Source: Paenibacillus daejeonensis DSM 15491 (lineage in GTDB: Bacteria > Bacillota > Bacilli > Paenibacillales > Paenibacillaceae). From it: 64,000 bases of DNA. The notes beneath the pieces were generated by a model. It worked only from the letters and a program-made list of their open reading frames with translations, was not told the origin of the DNA and searched no databases. Each line of letters starts with the position of its first letter. The first letter of the stretch is position 1. The position numbers and the translations under genes were made by a program. The DNA lies in NCBI RefSeq assembly GCF_000378385.1, contig NZ_KB899660.1, positions 868,001-932,000 on the forward strand, given 5' to 3'. Shown here piece after piece: positions 1-9,223 of the stretch.

Positions 1-2022
1 AACATCCGTGTAGCTGTCTTGCTGACGCTGACTGCTCTCCCGGTCACGCACAATGATCCAATAGGAGGTCTTGCCTCCGAACTGCACCTGCGCAGCCGTC
101 AGCTCCACCTCAAGCACAGTTCCATCCAGTAACGTCAATGTCTCAGACATCGATGTGAGCTGCTCTGTGGAATGCTCCAGACGATCCAGCTCGGAGAGCA
201 GCAATGTCTCTCCCTCATTGTAAAATAATTCGTCAATTCGCTTGCCTACCATGGTGTGAGAATCCTGCGCCCGGAATAACCGGGCAGCCCGTTCGTTACA
301 GTACACAATCTCCTTGTCCGTCAAGGTAAAGAACGCGGCTGACGAAATCTCCATCAGTTGCATGTACCGCTTCTCGTTTTCCTTGATAATGCGCATATTG
401 AGCAGCGCCTTCTCCTCTGCCTGCAAGAGCTGATGCTCCGTTCGCCGGAGCATGACGCTACTAAAATCCGGCATCACACGACTCTCCATCTCACGCCATG
501 GCAGAGAAGTCGACTCCACCACCTCCCGCCATTTCTCGAACGATTTGCGAGGGGATAGACGCACCCCGTCGTTCTCCTGAATGACAGCCTTGGCGGGGTC
601 GCCGGCCCAATCCACAATCTGGATGACCTCAGGGCGGAACCAGATGATAAATTCGTTATGCTCAGTTGCAAGCGCCAAATACATGACACCCGATGCCAAA
701 TGTTTGTATTCCCGTGCGGGTTCAAATTCCTTGCTGAGTCGGGACGTATGATAGACATGGTCTACCGCCTGATCCGACAGCCAGGCTGCGAGCTCCTCTA
801 CCTCACCACGACCAGGGGTCGAGCCGAACAAGGTTAGCTCACCCTGATAACAGACGGCTGCCCCTGATGCCTTCATCAACTCAAGCAAAGCAGACTCTGA
901 GGCTTTCAGTCGCTTCATGACAGCGGCGGCTGTGGTGTTGCCAATGAAGATACTGGAGAGCTGATTGACCCTGGTCTTCAGTTCAACCTCTTCCTGATAG
1001 TCATCAAGCTGCTGTCGTTGATAGAGCTCGTTGGAGAAGAAGGCTCCCAGGAAATTGCACAGATTGCGCATCCGATGGGTCACATACTTGACCGAATTAT
1101 GATGGCATGTAATCAGTCCCCACAGCTTGCCTTCATGAATAAGAGAGATCGTCATTGTCGCCTGCACGCCCATATTGTGCAAATACTCAATGTGCAGCGG
1201 CGACACGCTTCTCAAGGTGGACAAGCTTAGATTGAGCGGTTTGCCGTTCTGGGGATGCAGCACCGGCAGAATCGGTACCGGCTGATAGCTCACATCGACA
1301 ATCGTACGCAGCCAGTTCCGCAGGTAGAGCTCTCGTGCTTGTCTGGGAATATCCGAGGCTGGATAGTGATGCCCCAGAAACGGCTCCAGTCCTTTTTTCT
1401 TGGCCTCGGCGATAACCTTGCCATTCCAGTTGTCGTCAAATTCATAAACCATCACCCGGTCATAACCAAGAATAAGACGCAGCTGCTCTGCCGTGACCTG
1501 GCTCGCCTCAAGCCTGCTGCCAGTCTGCTTAATAATATTGAAGAACGTCTGAATCCATTCAAAATCGTTCTGTTCCGTGGAAGCCTCATCGTCCCCCGCC
1601 TCCAGCTCCAGAATGAGCGTATTGTCACTCTCATGCATAATGGCGAAAAAAGGCTTGTTGCCTGAAGGCGTCTGCAGCGTCACATGCATGTAATTCAGTG
1701 CGGAGGGAATCGAGCGGTTGCGATACAGCTTGACCATATTGTCCAGCTCCTGCGCAGGGACGAGCTCGCGCAAGCTCATGCCCAGCATCAACGCATGTTC
1801 GATGCCGAGCACCTGCTCTGTATTCGTACTGCACTGAATGATTGTATAATCTTCTGTGGAAACGGCCAGCAGGACGCCATGCGGCTGTATGCTGCCTGGG
1901 ATATGGATAGGTTCCTTGTCGCAATTGGTCAGGTCGATCGGATCCTTGAGGATATAATCGCCCTCGGTGAGGAGCGTACGGTTCAGCAGCTCTTTGTTGT
2001 TCTTGTTGCTCGCATCAGACAT
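1..2022 (-). CDS. bphP: Bacteriophytochrome (photosensory protein), C-terminus cut by window edge
   Basis: Red/far-red light receptor that binds biliverdin. The 674 visible codons show the full photosensory core. The chromophore Cys34 lies in NCDKEPIHIPGSIQPHG at the start of the PAS domain. The GAF domain (about 150-320) has PASDIP (221-226), His277 in SPLHIEYLHNMGV and a second His in ITCHH. The PHY domain carries the tongue motif PRKSF (491-495). A further PAS-like domain follows from about residue 560. The output domain lies beyond base 1; a histidine kinase is usual in the family but cannot be seen here. The start ATG follows a GGAA-type ribosome site 29 bp after the heme oxygenase stop, so the two are probably co-transcribed. 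No track ORF covers it because it is open at the edge; I translated it directly. Confidence 0.93.
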   Translation of the reverse strand, partial: MSDASNKNNKELLNRTLLTEGDYILKDPIDLTNCDKEPIHIPGSIQPHGVLLAVSTEDYTIIQCSTNTEQVLGIEHALMLGMSLRELVPAQELDNMVKLYRNRSIPSALNYMHVTLQTPSGNKPFFAIMHESDNTLILELEAGDDEASTEQNDFEWIQTFFNIIKQTGSRLEASQVTAEQLRLILGYDRVMVYEFDDNWNGKVIAEAKKKGLEPFLGHHYPASDIPRQARELYLRNWLRTIVDVSYQPVPILPVLHPQNGKPLNLSLSTLRSVSPLHIEYLHNMGVQATMTISLIHEGKLWGLITCHHNSVKYVTHRMRNLCNFLGAFFSNELYQRQQLDDYQEEVELKTRVNQLSSIFIGNTTAAAVMKRLKASESALLELMKASGAAVCYQGELTLFGSTPGRGEVEELAAWLSDQAVDHVYHTSRLSKEFEPAREYKHLASGVMYLALATEHNEFIIWFRPEVIQIVDWAGDPAKAVIQENDGVRLSPRKSFEKWREVVESTSLPWREMESRVMPDFSSVMLRRTEHQLLQAEEKALLNMRIIKENEKRYMQLMEISSAAFFTLTDKEIVYCNERAARLFRAQDSHTMVGKRIDELFYNEGETLLLSELDRLEHSTEQLTSMSETLTLLDGTVLEVELTAAQVQFGGKTSYWIIVRDRESSQRQQDSYTDV

Positions 2023-2051
2023 CCGTTCCATTCCCTTCTATAATGCTAACT

Positions 2052-2663
2052 CTAATGGGCAGGTGGCAAGGTATCGGTGATCCAGCGGTCCAGCAGCACG
2101 AACGTATCCCTAGCTGCCTCAATCATCTGTGTTTCTTTTTCTGCACTGTCTGCCTCCGCTAGCAGCTCCTGGCGGAACGCTTGCCAGCGTTCCCGCGTGT
2201 CTGCACCATAGCTATTAAAATATCGTCCGTTATCCGCCGGGTCGATCGGCAGGTATTGCGACAATTTCTTCGTAATCATCTGGCCTCCCAGCGTGGAGCC
2301 CTCCAGCACGTACAAGCAGCCCAAAGCCCTGGCGCGTGTAGACACATCCGGCAAGGAATCGCATTGAGGTACCGTATCAAGTGCAGTCCGATCCAGGCCA
2401 AGTGCCATCAGGTCATGCTCCAGCCAGGCTGTTTTGTTGCGGGAAGGCTCGGTAAGTGCGCTTCCCGGGGGCTGCTCGACGTCTTCGAAACGTATCTCCA
2501 GCGGCTTGATGAATCCGTAAAATTTAACCAGATACGCTTTATATTGATCCATCGTGAGATGATTATTCATAATGGCGGTGGCATATTCATTTTCTTCAAT
2601 CTGCTCGTGCATTGGCGCCGTTTCGTCCTTGAGACGATTAAGAATAGTAGATGCCGTCGTCAT
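2052..2663 (-). CDS. bphO: Biliverdin-producing heme oxygenase
   Basis: Opens heme to biliverdin IX-alpha, iron and CO. It is a 203-residue soluble protein of the usual size for bacterial heme oxygenases. The likely proximal heme ligand is His19 in the N-terminal helix (APMHEQIEENEYA), and the distal-helix region LYVLEGSTLGGQMI is typical of the family. An AAGGAGG site lies 8 nt before the ATG. It sits directly upstream of, and reads into, the bacteriophytochrome gene, so its role here is very likely to supply that protein's chromophore rather than to scavenge iron. This pairing is known in other bacteria. Confidence 0.93.
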   Translation of the reverse strand: MTTASTILNRLKDETAPMHEQIEENEYATAIMNNHLTMDQYKAYLVKFYGFIKPLEIRFEDVEQPPGSALTEPSRNKTAWLEHDLMALGLDRTALDTVPQCDSLPDVSTRARALGCLYVLEGSTLGGQMITKKLSQYLPIDPADNGRYFNSYGADTRERWQAFRQELLAEADSAEKETQMIEAARDTFVLLDRWITDTLPPAH

Positions 2664-2784
2664 AGGTTCCGCCTCCTTTTTTTACAATACTCTAATCATA
2701 CCATTAAACCACAGTCAATAGCACTAGCACATAATCATGCAAAACGAATCGTATTTCATCCACGGGAAACTATAATATAAATGT

Positions 2785-2837
2785 AAAAAAAAGGTCCTCG
2801 CGAACGCCGGAGGTATCTTCCGACGTACGTGAGGACC
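2785..2837 (-). terminator. Rho-independent terminator of the iol/lacI transcript
   Basis: Read on the minus strand, GGTCCTC...GAGGACC forms a long stem with inner pairing, followed by a run of eight T. It lies 46 bp after the stop of the LacI-family gene. Confidence 0.85.
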
Positions 2838-2882
2838 ACGTGCACACATGTGGCTCATTAGCAAAACACTTCATTAGTATTA

Positions 2883-3884
2883 TCAGGTCACTGCCGCCGT
2901 TGACGCCCGCACGATCAGCTCGGTGCGCAGGGCAATTCGTCTCTTCACTGTCGGCTCGTGACCAAACTCCTCCATTAACAGATCTACTGCCGCCGCGCCA
3001 AGACGCGCCATGGGCTGTGCGATCGCCGTGAGCGGCGGGTCCGTCACATTGGCCAGAATCGTGTTATCAAAGCTGATGATGGAGAGCTGTCTGGGCACAT
3101 CGACCCCTGCTTCTCTGGCGGCTTGCAGCGCACCTACGGCAAGCAGATCATTACAACAGAAGAGGGCTGTGGGCCGATCAGCCGCAGCGAGCAGATGGGC
3201 AGCCTGGCGCTTGCCATCTTCAATCCGGTAGCTGCATTCACGCAAGGCGGTCTCGGGCAGCTCAACTTGAGCTTCAGCGAGTCGCTCCCGAAAGCCCCGC
3301 AGCCGTTCCCTGCTGCTGACAATACCCAGCTGCTCCACTAGTACGCCTACCCGGCGGTGACCATTGGCCAGCAGATGTTCAGCAGCGAGTCGGCCGCCGT
3401 AGCGGTCATCCGCAACCACGGTATGAACCTCTACCGAGGGAACCTCCCGCCCGATGACAACGGCAGGCGTGGTCCGGCTCAGCTCGCCGAGCACCTCAGT
3501 GCTGCTCAGCCCCGTACCGATGATGATGCCGTCAACCTGCTTCTGACGCAGCACCGCTAGGTATTGTGCAATTCGTTCGTCCCGGTTATCGGTGCTGCAG
3601 ATGATGATACTGTATCCGAGCTCGTGCCCGCGATCTTCCACGCTGCGGGCCACCTCGGCGAAGAATGGATTGGCAATGTCAGGGATCAGCAGTCCCAGCG
3701 TATACGTATGCTTGCCAGTCAGCGCCGAGGCAATCCGGCTTGGCTGGTACTGGAGTCGTTCCATAATCGCAAAGATCTCGCGTCGTTTATCTGCACTGAT
3801 CTTCCCTTTATGATTGATGACCTTGGATACCGTAGCGATGGACACACCGGCTTCCCGCGCGATGTCATAGATCGTAGCTCTCAT
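2883..3884 (-). CDS. LacI-family transcriptional regulator, likely iol repressor
   Basis: DNA-binding repressor with an N-terminal LacI helix-turn-helix (TIYDIAREAGVSIATVSKVI, residues 4-23) and a periplasmic-binding-protein-like sensor domain (about 60-333). It is the last gene of the inositol operon, 16 bp after iolB. I prefer the second in-frame ATG (3884) because the GAGGA site is too close to the ATG at 3890. A 20-bp palindrome with the LacI-type AAGCGCTT centre stands before iolD and a shorter version before the sensor gene at 19136. The simplest reading is that this protein binds them and is released by an inositol intermediate. In Bacillus subtilis the iol repressor IolR is DeoR-type, so this control differs. 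CcpA cannot be excluded for the same sites. Confidence 0.9.
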   Translation of the reverse strand: MRATIYDIAREAGVSIATVSKVINHKGKISADKRREIFAIMERLQYQPSRIASALTGKHTYTLGLLIPDIANPFFAEVARSVEDRGHELGYSIIICSTDNRDERIAQYLAVLRQKQVDGIIIGTGLSSTEVLGELSRTTPAVVIGREVPSVEVHTVVADDRYGGRLAAEHLLANGHRRVGVLVEQLGIVSSRERLRGFRERLAEAQVELPETALRECSYRIEDGKRQAAHLLAAADRPTALFCCNDLLAVGALQAAREAGVDVPRQLSIISFDNTILANVTDPPLTAIAQPMARLGAAAVDLLMEEFGHEPTVKRRIALRTELIVRASTAAVT

Positions 3885-3906
3885 CTTCATTTCCTCGCAC
3901 TGGGCG

Positions 3907-4719
3907 CTATTTGCGAACTAGCCACTCATGATCTGGATCATTGTAGAACTTCCAGGTCCGTCGCGGCCCGGCCATGACGTTGAGATAATACACCTCGTAG
4001 CCTGCAGGTGCACCAACCGGATGATAGCCGCGGGGCACCATCACGGCCTGCCTATCGCCAACCGCCAACGTCTCATCCAGTGAACGATCATCCGTATACA
4101 CCCGCTGCACAGCGAACCCCTGGGGGGGATCGACCCGGAAATAATACGTTTCCTCCAGCAAGGATTCCTGTGGCAACGCGTCCCGGTCATGCTTGTGAGG
4201 CGGATAGCTGGACCAGTTCCCTTCCGGAGTAAAGACTTCCACCACCAGCAAACTGTCTGCTGGCTCCTGCTCCGGCAAAATATTATGGACCAGCCGTTCC
4301 GTACTGCCGCTGCCCCGCTTCTCCACGCCCACCTCTGGCGGTGCAATCAGCCGGGCGGCGTGCCCGCCACCGGTGGCAGGCGCTTCACAGATCGCCAACT
4401 CTAGTGAAGTAATGGCTGTAATCCGGTAGTCTTCACCACCAGGAACATAAACCGAATAGGGCGGAATCTTCTCGAACACGTTCATCCGCTTGCCGATTCC
4501 TTCCCAGGTCTGGCCGGCAGCCGACACGTCGGCACGACCGCTGAGCAGCACCAGGCAGACCTCTTGGTCTCCCGTATGGCGTTCTAACGACTGGCCGGGC
4601 TCGAGCTGCAGGGCTTCAAACCCTACATAGGTCCACCCCGCCGATTCCGGCGTAATGCGCAGCAGACTGCCATCCCCAGCCGGCTGCTTGGCTGATGGTA
4701 CAATCAATGGATTACTCAT
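3907..4719 (-). CDS. iolB: 5-deoxy-glucuronate isomerase
   Basis: Converts 5-deoxy-D-glucuronate to 2-deoxy-5-keto-D-gluconate in myo-inositol catabolism. The 270-residue protein is of family length, with a two-cupin layout: cupin-like strands in the first half (LERHTGDQEVCLVLLSGRA) and a metal-site-like PPHKHDRDALPQESLLEETYYFR stretch, of which the His and Glu residues are the likely ligands, in the second. Its ATG directly follows the iolG stop with no gap, indicating translational coupling. Confidence 0.94.
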   Translation of the reverse strand: MSNPLIVPSAKQPAGDGSLLRITPESAGWTYVGFEALQLEPGQSLERHTGDQEVCLVLLSGRADVSAAGQTWEGIGKRMNVFEKIPPYSVYVPGGEDYRITAITSLELAICEAPATGGGHAARLIAPPEVGVEKRGSGSTERLVHNILPEQEPADSLLVVEVFTPEGNWSSYPPHKHDRDALPQESLLEETYYFRVDPPQGFAVQRVYTDDRSLDETLAVGDRQAVMVPRGYHPVGAPAGYEVYYLNVMAGPRRTWKFYNDPDHEWLVRK

Positions 4720-5772
4720 CTACATGCCTCCTTCATGCGTGGTCGCAAGCTTGCGGAGCTGTCTCGCCTCATCCAGTCTCACCGGACGATTCAGCTTCAG
4801 CGAGTGCCGGGCGGCCAATGCCATCAGCTCTGCCTGATACCCGTCCCTGCCATCGACCGGAACCGGGATGCTGCCGCCCAGGGCGGAGACGAACTGCTTC
4901 AACTCTTCAATATAAGCTTCGGTGTAGCGTTCCAGGAAAAAATGCAGCGGTTTGTCGCGCTTTACGCCGGAGGCCGTATGAACCTCCGCCGTGTTGGGAT
5001 AGTCATTGGCAACTGCCACGCTGCCACCCGACCCGAACACCTCGATACGCTGATCATAGCCGTATACGGCTTGACGGCTGTTGTCGATGACCCCAAGCGC
5101 TCCATTCTCAAAGCGGATGGTCACGATCACTGTATCTACATCATCATACTGTGCAAAAACGGGATCCACGAGCACGCTGCCAAAGGCATGGACCTCTACC
5201 GCTTCGCTGCCCGTCAAATACCGCGCCATATCGAAGTCATGGATCGTCATATCCATGAAGATGCCGCCTGACGAGCGGATGTACTCCGGACTTGGCGGAG
5301 CCGGGTCGCGGGAGGTGATCTTGACCAGGTGCGGCTGACCGACCTCTCCACTCAAGACCAGTTCTCTGGCTCTGCGGAAATTACGATCAAACCGTCGGTT
5401 AAAGCCAACCTGAAGCGTCACGTTAGCCGACCGAACAGCTTCGAGGGCTTCCGCCGTCTGCTCAATCGATAGGCTGACAGGCTTTTCGCAGAAAATGTGT
5501 TTGCCCGCCGCAGCTGCCTGCTTGATTAACGGCACATGCGTATCAGTCGGTGAACAGATCAGCACCGCGTCTATCGCGGGATGATCAAGCACCTCCTCGC
5601 TACGAGTCGTTACCAATCCGATACCCAGCTCTAGCGCCCACTTGCGCAAGCTGTCATCTGCGAACGGATCACTGATGGCGAGGACCTCAGCCTCGTGCAA
5701 TCGACCCAAATTCTCTGCGTGAATCCTGCCGATGCGTCCGGCGCCAATAATCCCGATTTTGATTTTTTCCAT
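4720..5772 (-). CDS. iolG: Inositol 2-dehydrogenase (Gfo/Idh/MocA family)
   Basis: NAD-dependent oxidation of myo-inositol to 2-keto-myo-inositol, the first step of the pathway. The N-terminal Rossmann motif is GIIGAGRIGRIHAENL (residues 8-23). The family signature EKPVSLS (about 96-102) follows, and the C-terminal alpha/beta domain contains the likely catalytic MDMTIHDFDMARYL segment with the Asp-His pair. The 350-residue length is normal. It lies between iolA and iolB in a compact operon. Substrate assignment rests on the iol neighbours; the family also oxidises other polyols and sugars. Confidence 0.92.
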   Translation of the reverse strand: MEKIKIGIIGAGRIGRIHAENLGRLHEAEVLAISDPFADDSLRKWALELGIGLVTTRSEEVLDHPAIDAVLICSPTDTHVPLIKQAAAAGKHIFCEKPVSLSIEQTAEALEAVRSANVTLQVGFNRRFDRNFRRARELVLSGEVGQPHLVKITSRDPAPPSPEYIRSSGGIFMDMTIHDFDMARYLTGSEAVEVHAFGSVLVDPVFAQYDDVDTVIVTIRFENGALGVIDNSRQAVYGYDQRIEVFGSGGSVAVANDYPNTAEVHTASGVKRDKPLHFFLERYTEAYIEELKQFVSALGGSIPVPVDGRDGYQAELMALAARHSLKLNRPVRLDEARQLRKLATTHEGGM

Positions 5773-5826
5773 GACTTGTGCTCCTTTTCTTGCTGCTATC
5801 GTATAGGAATCTTGCGATGATGTAGC

Positions 5827-7287
5827 TTACCAGCGTGCCGTAACCATTTTCTTGCGGGTGTAGAACTCGACGCCGTCGCCGCCATTGGCATGCAGATCGC
5901 CATAGAAGGATTTTTTCCAGCCCGAGAACGGGAAGAATGCCATTGGTGCAGGGACGCCAAGATTGATTCCCAGCATGCCGGCATCGATCGTTTCCCGGAA
6001 CTGCCGCACGGCGCTGCCATCCTGCGCGAACAAGCAGGCACCGTTGGCGAACTCGGAATCGTTGGCGAGCTCAATCGCTTGCTCCAGCGTCTCCGTGCGA
6101 ACAATCGAGAGAACCGGCGCAAAAATCTCATCCTGCCAGATTTTCATCTGCTGCGTCACCTCGTCGAAGATCGTTGGACCCACGAAATAGCCCTCGCCTT
6201 CAACAGCCGCATCCTGACGCCCGTCACGGACAAGCCGCGCGCCCTCTTGCTCGCCGCGATCAATATAGCCCAGCGTACGTTCCTTGTGTGGCCCCCGAAT
6301 GACCGGACCCAGGAACACATCCTTCTCCATCCCGTTGCCAATAACGATCTTGTCTGCCGCTTCCTTCAGCTTGGCGACGAGTGTATCCCCGACATCGCCT
6401 ACGGCTACAACGACCGCACAGGCCATGCAACGCTCGCCGGCTGAGCCGAATGCAGCTGCCGTGATCTGCTGGACAGCAGCATCCAGATCGGCATCAGGCA
6501 GTACGATGGAGTGATTCTTGGCTCCTGCCAGCGCTTGCACCCGCTTGCCGTGTGCGGTACCGGTTTTGTACACATACTCTGCCACCGGCTGCGAACCGAC
6601 AAATGAGATGGCCCCAACATCGGCGTGCTCCAGCAAGCCATTCACGACATCATGCGCCCCGTGTACGATGTTAAGTACGCCTTCCGGCAATCCAGCTTCA
6701 GCGAATAGCTCGGCCAGACGGTTCGCCAGCAGTGGCGTCCGCTCGGACGGCTTCAATACGAAGACATTACCGCAGGCAATGGCGAGCGGAAACATCCAGC
6801 AAGGCACCATCATCGGGAAATTGAACGGCGTGATGCCCCCTACGATGCCGACCGGGTACCGATACATGGCAGATTCCAGCGATGTAGCGATATCTGGCAG
6901 CACTTTGCCCATCATCAGCGTCGGCGCGCCAGCGGCGAACTCCACGCATTCGATGCCGCGCTGCACTTCGCCATATGCCTCTGCGTAACTCTTGCCATTC
7001 TCGCGCGTAATGATCTTGGCCAGTTCCTCCCAATGCTCGACAAGCAGCTGCTGATAACGGAACAACAGACGAGCCCTGCGCGGTACGGCGGTACGGCTCC
7101 AGCCCGGATAAGCAGCCTTGGCCGCTGCCACGGCTGCATCCAGATCGGCGCGGGTGGACAATGGGACCTCGGCGATTACTTCTCCGGTCGCAGGGTTGTA
7201 GACCGGTTCCGTCGTGCTGGATGCGGAGTCGACCCATTGGCCGCCAATGAAGTTTGTGATGACATGTGCTTGTTTGGTAGTTGTCAT
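5827..7287 (-). CDS. iolA: Methylmalonate-semialdehyde/malonate-semialdehyde dehydrogenase
   Basis: CoA-acylating aldehyde dehydrogenase converting malonate semialdehyde to acetyl-CoA at the end of inositol breakdown. The 486-residue protein has the aldehyde dehydrogenase fold. The catalytic Cys lies in GSAGERCMA (about residue 283), and the cofactor loop is [13 protein letters not shown]. The open frame extends 52 codons upstream, but those codons look like read-through. The ATG at 7287 begins [20 protein letters not shown], the normal family N-terminus, and follows a GAAGGGAG ribosome site, so I use that start. Confidence 0.93.
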   Translation of the reverse strand: MTTTKQAHVITNFIGGQWVDSASSTTEPVYNPATGEVIAEVPLSTRADLDAAVAAAKAAYPGWSRTAVPRRARLLFRYQQLLVEHWEELAKIITRENGKSYAEAYGEVQRGIECVEFAAGAPTLMMGKVLPDIATSLESAMYRYPVGIVGGITPFNFPMMVPCWMFPLAIACGNVFVLKPSERTPLLANRLAELFAEAGLPEGVLNIVHGAHDVVNGLLEHADVGAISFVGSQPVAEYVYKTGTAHGKRVQALAGAKNHSIVLPDADLDAAVQQITAAAFGSAGERCMACAVVVAVGDVGDTLVAKLKEAADKIVIGNGMEKDVFLGPVIRGPHKERTLGYIDRGEQEGARLVRDGRQDAAVEGEGYFVGPTIFDEVTQQMKIWQDEIFAPVLSIVRTETLEQAIELANDSEFANGACLFAQDGSAVRQFRETIDAGMLGINLGVPAPMAFFPFSGWKKSFYGDLHANGGDGVEFYTRKKMVTARW

Positions 7288-7312
7288 AAGGATTGCGAAT
7301 CTCCCTTCATAG

Positions 7313-8314
7313 TTAAGCTTGCTGCATCGTATGGGTATCGATATAGTTCTGGACGGCGTCTGCCGTTGGCATGGCATCGGAGCAGCTATGGCTCGACACG
7401 ACGATCGCTGCCGCCGCGCTGCCATACTGCATGCTACGCTCAATGGACCAGCCCTGCATCAGACCATACAGGAACCCAGCCGCGTAGGAATCCCCGGCTC
7501 CGAATGTCTTGACGACTTCCGCCCGATAGCTGCCCGTGCGGTGACTGCCGCCATCGCGGGTATAGGCGATTGAGCCTTCCTTGCCATGCTTGATAATGAC
7601 GACCTGTCCCCGGTAATCGAACCATTTGGAGGCGGTGATCCGGTCTTCATGGCCGGGGTTATCCTCATGCCGCTCCATCATGTCAAACTCTTCTCTGGTT
7701 CCGATAATGATGTCGCAGTGCTCGGCTGCCAGGTTGTAGTAGGTCGCTGTTTCGTCCTGCGAGGTCCAGGTATACGGACGATAATCCAGGTCAAAGGCGA
7801 TAATGGCGCCGTGCTTGCGGGCATAAGCCAAGGCCTGGAACACCGCTTCCCGGGAAGGACTCTTGGCAAGTGCCGTGCCGGAGATGAGCAGCAGCTTGGC
7901 ACCGGCGATCAGGGATTCCTGCACTTCGCCCGTTTCCAGGAGCAGGTCGGCCACATTATCCCGGTACATCAGAATGCTGCAATCCGTCGGGCTCTTGATC
8001 TCCGTGAACGCCAGACCTGTCACTGCTCCGGTATGATCCGTGACCACACCCGATGTTTCAATGCCATTCTGCTCCAGATAACGGACGATGAAGCGGCCCA
8101 TCTGATCGTCGGCGACCTTGCCAACAAAGCCGCTCCGGAGACCCAGACGTGCCATGCCGATGCAGATATTGGCTGGCGAACCGCCAACATATTTGGTGAA
8201 GGTTACGGTATCCTCCATCGGGCGGTTGATTTCGTTGGCGTTCAGGTCAATGCACAACCGGCCGACGGCTACAAAATCAAGGGATTTCTGTTCAGGAAAT
8301 GCAATCATGTTCAT
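7313..8314 (-). CDS. iolC: 5-dehydro-2-deoxygluconokinase (PfkB family)
   Basis: Phosphorylates 2-deoxy-5-keto-D-gluconate, using ATP, before aldol cleavage. The PfkB signatures are [15 protein letters not shown] (about 45-59) and the ATP/anion-hole motif [15 protein letters not shown] with the catalytic Asp. The gene overlaps the end of iolE by 23 bp. The AAAGGAG site is only 3 nt from the first ATG but 9 nt from the third codon, so translation may begin at 8308. The protein ends after the kinase domain: the DUF2090/aldolase extension found in some IolC proteins is absent. Confidence 0.93.
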   Translation of the reverse strand: MNMIAFPEQKSLDFVAVGRLCIDLNANEINRPMEDTVTFTKYVGGSPANICIGMARLGLRSGFVGKVADDQMGRFIVRYLEQNGIETSGVVTDHTGAVTGLAFTEIKSPTDCSILMYRDNVADLLLETGEVQESLIAGAKLLLISGTALAKSPSREAVFQALAYARKHGAIIAFDLDYRPYTWTSQDETATYYNLAAEHCDIIIGTREEFDMMERHEDNPGHEDRITASKWFDYRGQVVIIKHGKEGSIAYTRDGGSHRTGSYRAEVVKTFGAGDSYAAGFLYGLMQGWSIERSMQYGSAAAAIVVSSHSCSDAMPTADAVQNYIDTHTMQQA

Positions 8315-9218
8315 TGTCTCCTTTCATCAAGCCATCCAAGTAGTTGAGCGCCCGCTCAGCGTATTGACGCGGCGGATGCAGCGCGGGATCTTGCTCGCCT
8401 TCGAGCATCGCCCAACCGTCATAGCCGCGGGTATACAGCTCCCGGATAATCGGGGCAAAGTCGAGCGCTCCATCGCCTGGTAGTGTGAACACTCCTTTGC
8501 GGACACAGCCGATGAAGTCCGTCCCATCCTGGGCAGCCTGCTGCAGCACTTGCGGCCGCACATCCTTCAAGTGCACATAAGCGATGCGGTCATAATGCTT
8601 GCGCAGGACACTTAGCGGATCTGCACCTCCGAAGTAGGCATGGCCGGTATCGTAGAGCAGGTGGACATGAGCCGGATCTGTCAGCTCCATCAATCGGTCG
8701 ATCTCCTCCGGGCGTTCGACAACGGTTCCGCCATGATGATGGTATGTCAGCTTCAGACCGTATTCACCGGCAATGGCTCCAGCCTGATTCAGTCCTTCGG
8801 CCAGCGCCTGCCAGCCTGCTTCATCGAGCCTGGCCACCTCCTTCTCATGCGGTGTCCGTCTCGGGTCGAAATGCTGTGAACCACCGATCTCGGCGGTACT
8901 CACCACCTTGCAGCCCATCTCGCTCAGAAACTGTACATGGCTGCGATAGGCCGCCAGCTCTTGCTCACGATAGGACGGATCAGAGAACAGCACGGACTTC
9001 CACTGTGACACGAGCTGAATGCCGCGGGCGTCGAGCTCCCGCTTTAATGTCACGGGGTCCGTCGGATACTTGCGTCCCATCTCCGTGCCGCGCAGGCCCA
9101 AGGCCTGCAGATCATCCATAATGGTCTCAAATGTTGTATCGGCTCCATGCTCCTTCACATCTTCGCCCACCCAGTTGATCGGATGCGCTCCGATCTGAAA
9201 TGGCAATTGATTCAGCAT
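8292..9218 (-). CDS. iolE: Myo-inosose-2 dehydratase
   Basis: Dehydrates 2-keto-myo-inositol to 3D-(3,5/4)-trihydroxycyclohexane-1,2-dione. It is a TIM-barrel protein of the xylose-isomerase-like superfamily, 308 residues. The N-terminus IGAHPINWVGEDVKEHG is typical of IolE. Metal-site-like His, Glu and Asp residues occur in LTYHHHGG, LLYDTGHAYFGG and AMLEGEQDP. It starts 5 bp after the iolD stop and overlaps iolC, so all three are one operon. Confidence 0.94.
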   Translation of the reverse strand: MLNQLPFQIGAHPINWVGEDVKEHGADTTFETIMDDLQALGLRGTEMGRKYPTDPVTLKRELDARGIQLVSQWKSVLFSDPSYREQELAAYRSHVQFLSEMGCKVVSTAEIGGSQHFDPRRTPHEKEVARLDEAGWQALAEGLNQAGAIAGEYGLKLTYHHHGGTVVERPEEIDRLMELTDPAHVHLLYDTGHAYFGGADPLSVLRKHYDRIAYVHLKDVRPQVLQQAAQDGTDFIGCVRKGVFTLPGDGALDFAPIIRELYTRGYDGWAMLEGEQDPALHPPRQYAERALNYLDGLMKGDNEHDCIS

Positions 9219-9223
9219 AGCAA

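Noticed and set aside
7288-7443. 52-codon N-terminal extension of iolA
   Set aside because: It overlaps the iolC coding end, is not like any aldehyde dehydrogenase N-terminus, and a good start with ribosome site exists at 7287.
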